A stretch of 64,000 bases of DNA from Salinisphaera aquimarina (GTDB lineage Bacteria > Pseudomonadota > Gammaproteobacteria > Nevskiales > Salinisphaeraceae). This document shows, piece by piece, positions 61,368 through 64,000 of the stretch (the first letter of the stretch is position 1; each line of letters starts with the position of its first letter). The notes under the pieces are model-generated. The model made no database searches and was not told where the DNA came from. It worked only from the letters and a program-made list of their open reading frames with translations. The stretch spans positions 310,001-374,000 of the forward strand of contig NZ_JBHRSS010000001.1 of NCBI RefSeq assembly GCF_042643355.1, read 5' to 3'. A program made the translations under genes and the position numbers.

Positions 61368-62731
61368 GCGGGACCGGCAAGGCCCACCGCTACCCGCTGT
61401 CGCAACTGCTGCCCTACGGCCTGCTGGGGCTGCCGCTGGCGGCGCTCGGCCTGCCGCTGACGGTGTTCCTGCCGCCGTTCTATTCCGAGATGCCGGGGCT
61501 CAATACCGGTATTGTCGGGGTGATGATATTCGGCGCGCGTCTTTTCGATGTAATCACCGATCCGGCCATCGGTACGCTGTCGGATCGCACCGGCCTGTCG
61601 ATGGGCCGGCGCCGCCCCTATATCGCACTCGGCACGCCGATTCTCATGATCGCGGCGTGGTTTCTGTTCGTCCCCGGCCCGAGCGCGAGCGCGGCGTATC
61701 TGCTGATCTGGAGCATGCTCGCCTATCTGGGCTGGACGCTGATCTATCTGCCCTATACGACCCTGGGCGCGGAGATGTCGAGCGACTACGATGAACGCAC
61801 GCGCATCACCGCCTGGCGCGAGGGTTTCTTCGTACTCGGCACCATGGTTGCGATCATGCTGCCGGCCGGCGTGAGCAAGGTCGCGGGCGGGCAGGCGGCC
61901 GGGCTGGAGGCGATCGCGATATTTTTGCTGGTCGCGCTGCCGATCGCCGCCATCCTGTTTCTGTGGCGGGTGCCCGAACCGCACGGCACGCGCTCGAACG
62001 TCAAATGGGCCGAAAGCGTGAAGCTGCTGGCGGCCAACGCACCGTTTCGCCGACTGCTGATCGCCTATCTGCTCAACGGTGCCGCCAACGGCCTGCCGGC
62101 GGCCCTGTTCCTGTTCTTCGTCACCGGTATTCTGGGCGCCAGCCAGGCTACCGCCGGCATCTTCCTGGCGATCTATTTCCTCTCCGCCGTGCTCGGACTG
62201 CCCGTGTGGTTCCGGATCGGCAGGAACTGGAGCAAGCACCGGCTGTGGTGCGCGTCGATGCTGTGGGTGGCATTCGTGTTCATCTTCACGATGACGCTAT
62301 CCACCAATACCTACAGCTTCGTTGTTTATACGCTCATCTGTATTCTTGGCGGTTCCTGCCTGGGTGTGGATCAGGCCACCGCGGCCTCGATTCAGGCCGA
62401 CGTCATCGACGAAGATACGGCCGCGGGCGGCGATGGCCGCGCCGGCCTGTATTTCGGGCTCTGGGGCATGGCCACCAAGCTGGCTTTCGCCGTGGCGCTC
62501 GGTATCGCCTATCCGGTGTTGTGGCTGGCGGGTTTCGAAGCCGGCCAGTCCAACGACGCGACCGCGCTCTGGACGCTTGCCGCGCTCTATGGCCTGTTGC
62601 CGGTGGCGATAAAACTCGGCGTGGTGGCGTTCATGTGGAATTTTCCGCTGGATCGGCGCCGGCACGCCGAATTGCAGGAGCGAATCGGACGCGGTGACGC
62701 GACGGCCCGGCCCGGGGAAGCCGGCGCCTGA
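61364..62731 (+). CDS. GPH-family/MFS sugar-cation symporter-like transporter
   Basis: A 455-residue membrane protein with about twelve hydrophobic helices. After helix 2 it has the DVITDPAIGTLSDRTGLSMGRRRPYIALG region of glycoside-pentoside-hexuronide symporters. It starts GTG at 61364, overlapping the Cfa-like stop. The same frame runs open far back through the upstream gene but without a transporter-like sequence. Such transporters recur at the end of FAD/DUF1365/Cfa operons; whether it moves a lipid, an osmolyte or a sugar is unknown. Confidence 0.83.
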   Translation: MSGTGKAHRYPLSQLLPYGLLGLPLAALGLPLTVFLPPFYSEMPGLNTGIVGVMIFGARLFDVITDPAIGTLSDRTGLSMGRRRPYIALGTPILMIAAWFLFVPGPSASAAYLLIWSMLAYLGWTLIYLPYTTLGAEMSSDYDERTRITAWREGFFVLGTMVAIMLPAGVSKVAGGQAAGLEAIAIFLLVALPIAAILFLWRVPEPHGTRSNVKWAESVKLLAANAPFRRLLIAYLLNGAANGLPAALFLFFVTGILGASQATAGIFLAIYFLSAVLGLPVWFRIGRNWSKHRLWCASMLWVAFVFIFTMTLSTNTYSFVVYTLICILGGSCLGVDQATAASIQADVIDEDTAAGGDGRAGLYFGLWGMATKLAFAVALGIAYPVLWLAGFEAGQSNDATALWTLAALYGLLPVAIKLGVVAFMWNFPLDRRRHAELQERIGRGDATARPGEAGA

Positions 62732-62746
62732 GCGCTCGTCGGACGC

Positions 62747-63367
62747 CTAGCCTTTCGGGTCGTCCTGATGAGCGAGCAGGGTTTTCAGATCGGCGCTCAG
62801 CTGGTCGATCGTCTCGCTCTGGTTAGCCAGCAGCCGCGCGCGCCCCTGACTGTCGAACGCGAAGATCGCGCTGCTGTGCGATACCAAATAAAAGCCGTGG
62901 TCGTTGGGCTCGCCGTAGCCGTAGGTCACGCGGTAGCGCTTCGACAAGGCCCGAAGCTGCTCCTGGCTACCGGTCAGGCCGACGAAATCGGGCCCGAAGC
63001 TGGAGGTGAACTGGCGGATGCGCTCGAGGCTGTCGCGCTTGGGGTCGACGCTGACGAACAGCACGTCGACCTTGTCACGCTGGGCTTCGTCGAGGCCGCC
63101 CAGGGCGGCGCGGATGCGCGCCATTGTCGCCGGGCAGATATCGGGGCAGTTGGTATAGCCGAAGAACAGCAGGCGCAGATCGCCCGCGTAGTCGTCGGCG
63201 TCGACTTTCTTGCCGTTCTCGTCGGTAAGATTGAACGCGAGATTAGGCATCACGCCCTGAATATCGTGGGCGGTGTAGTCGGGCGTGTCGCTGCCGCAGC
63301 CTGAGAGCACGAGCGCCAGCCCGAGCACGGCGGCGCGTAGAAAGGAAAAAAGAGATGGTTGGATCAT
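62747..63367 (-). CDS. SCO1/SenC copper chaperone, lipoprotein
   Basis: A 206-residue exported thioredoxin-fold protein that delivers copper to cytochrome c oxidase. Lipobox VLSGC gives Cys24. The copper ligands are the CPDIC motif (Cys74, Cys78) in FGYTNCPDICP and the distal His164 in VSHSSAIFAFD. Its ATG overlaps the stop of the upstream ctaG-like gene (ATGA), so the two are coupled for oxidase assembly. Confidence 0.93.
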   Translation of the reverse strand: MIQPSLFSFLRAAVLGLALVLSGCGSDTPDYTAHDIQGVMPNLAFNLTDENGKKVDADDYAGDLRLLFFGYTNCPDICPATMARIRAALGGLDEAQRDKVDVLFVSVDPKRDSLERIRQFTSSFGPDFVGLTGSQEQLRALSKRYRVTYGYGEPNDHGFYLVSHSSAIFAFDSQGRARLLANQSETIDQLSADLKTLLAHQDDPKG

Positions 63368-64000
63368 ATCGGTTGGCTTTCGGTCGGAGACGAAGAGGGC
63401 GGGCGCGTATTCGACGCGATTGGATCGCGGGCTAGGGCGGCGGCTCGCTCGTGGTTGAAACCGAGACGCAGCAGGATGAGGGTCGCGATGACGCTCATCA
63501 TGGCCGCGGGGATCCAGGTGATCAGGCCGCCCAACTGCTGATCGACGATCGGCGAGATCGGGAACGCGCGACCGCAGACGGCATACACGTCATAGACGGT
63601 GTGCTGGGCCAGCGCGATATAAGCGCCAATCACGATCTGCGGCGGCATGACCGCCCACAGCACGATGATTCGCAGCCCCACGGAATAGGTTGTCGGTGTC
63701 GTGCCGGGCCGGCGGGGGTCGAGCATGAACCACCAGAACAGCAGTCCGTCGAGCGCCATGGACAGATTCATCACCCAGTAGTCGCGCAACGACAGCATGG
63801 CGGTGAAATGGATCGACGGCGTCAGCCAGAAATAGATCAGGCCGACGAACAACAGCGCACTGATTACCGGGTGCTGAATAAAACGATAGGCCCAGGTGAC
63901 CGGCGGCAGCGTGCCCAGCAGGCGAACGCCGGCGTTGAGCCAGTACGGCGCGCCGGTCGCGAGCACCGCCGTGGGCATGGACAGCGCGATCAGAAACGGC
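63364..64000 (-). CDS. Cytochrome c oxidase assembly protein, caa3 CtaG-like (3' part)
   Basis: The gene continues past the right edge; 211 residues are visible. It is a polytopic membrane protein with at least five hydrophobic segments, including PVISALLFVGLIYFWLTPS, DYWVMNLSMALDGLLFWWFM and GLITWIPAAMMSVIATLILL. The pattern fits the caa3_CtaG family of oxidase assembly factors. An ATG at 63978 is not the true start: the frame stays open and hydrophobic to the end of the window. The neighbouring SCO1 gene supports the assignment. Confidence 0.78.
   Translation of the reverse strand, partial: PFLIALSMPTAVLATGAPYWLNAGVRLLGTLPPVTWAYRFIQHPVISALLFVGLIYFWLTPSIHFTAMLSLRDYWVMNLSMALDGLLFWWFMLDPRRPGTTPTTYSVGLRIIVLWAVMPPQIVIGAYIALAQHTVYDVYAVCGRAFPISPIVDQQLGGLITWIPAAMMSVIATLILLRLGFNHERAAALARDPIASNTRPPSSSPTESQPI

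Noticed and set aside
1..64000. CRISPR arrays, tRNA genes, rRNA genes and riboswitches
   Set aside because: I read both strands for evenly spaced repeats and cloverleaf or known leader patterns and saw none that I could support. A covariance-model scan would be decisive.

Overview
This window reads as chromosomal DNA of a high-GC gammaproteobacterium. The evidence is gene order: rpsU divergent from tsaD, def-fmt-rsmB divergent from lysM-dprA-smg-topA-tsaC-hemF, hisBHAF separate from hisIE-tatABC, and a core-LPS block beginning at waaF. It also has an OxyR with the redox cysteine pair, Slt70, type-2 malate dehydrogenase and an outer-membrane style sugar cluster. The gene content would fit a halophilic lineage such as Salinisphaera, but that name is a guess and no 16S gene is present. 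Gene density is high, ATGA/GTGA stop-start overlaps are common and TTG/GTG starts are frequent. I found no tRNA, rRNA, CRISPR array, prophage or complete insertion sequence.

Layout. 0-21.6 kb is housekeeping: translation and tRNA modification (rpsU, tsaD, tsaC, def, fmt, rsmB, cca), folate (folB, folK, folM), cell wall (uppP, slt, a LysM lipoprotein), DNA topology and uptake (topA, dprA), haem (hemF) and oxidative stress (oxyR, a DJ-1/PfpI protein). 21.65-22.25 kb is a gene-free mosaic of inverted-repeat elements. 22.3-31.8 kb carries the late histidine genes: hisB, hisH, hisA and hisF on the minus strand and hisI, hisE on the plus strand. Between them are dtd, thrB and the TrkH/TrkA potassium system. 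A 162-bp foldback element sits between hisB and hisH and its target TA forms part of the hisB stop codon. 31.9-37.7 kb holds tatABC, two small exported proteins of unknown role (one with an EF-hand and repeats), nfi, mntR and aroE.

37.8-48.6 kb is a lipopolysaccharide/surface-glycan locus: waaF, three GT4 transferases in overlapping order (the first two are tandem paralogues), a DXD-type transferase, two GT2 transferases, a lone asparagine-synthetase-like PP-loop protein, a methyltransferase and a WaaP-like kinase. A second small glycan patch at 54.9-56.6 kb contains a paralogue of the DXD transferase and a FkbM methyltransferase. Between the two lie hemB, an ArsS-type radical SAM gene, an ECF sigma/anti-sigma pair, a DUF547 protein and an alpha/beta hydrolase.

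56.9-64 kb carries mdh, then a four-gene plus-strand operon (FAD oxidoreductase, DUF1365, cyclopropane-fatty-acid-synthase-like methyltransferase, MFS/GPH transporter) that looks like a lipid-modification module. The window ends in a SCO1 copper chaperone and the 3' part of a CtaG-type cytochrome oxidase assembly gene.
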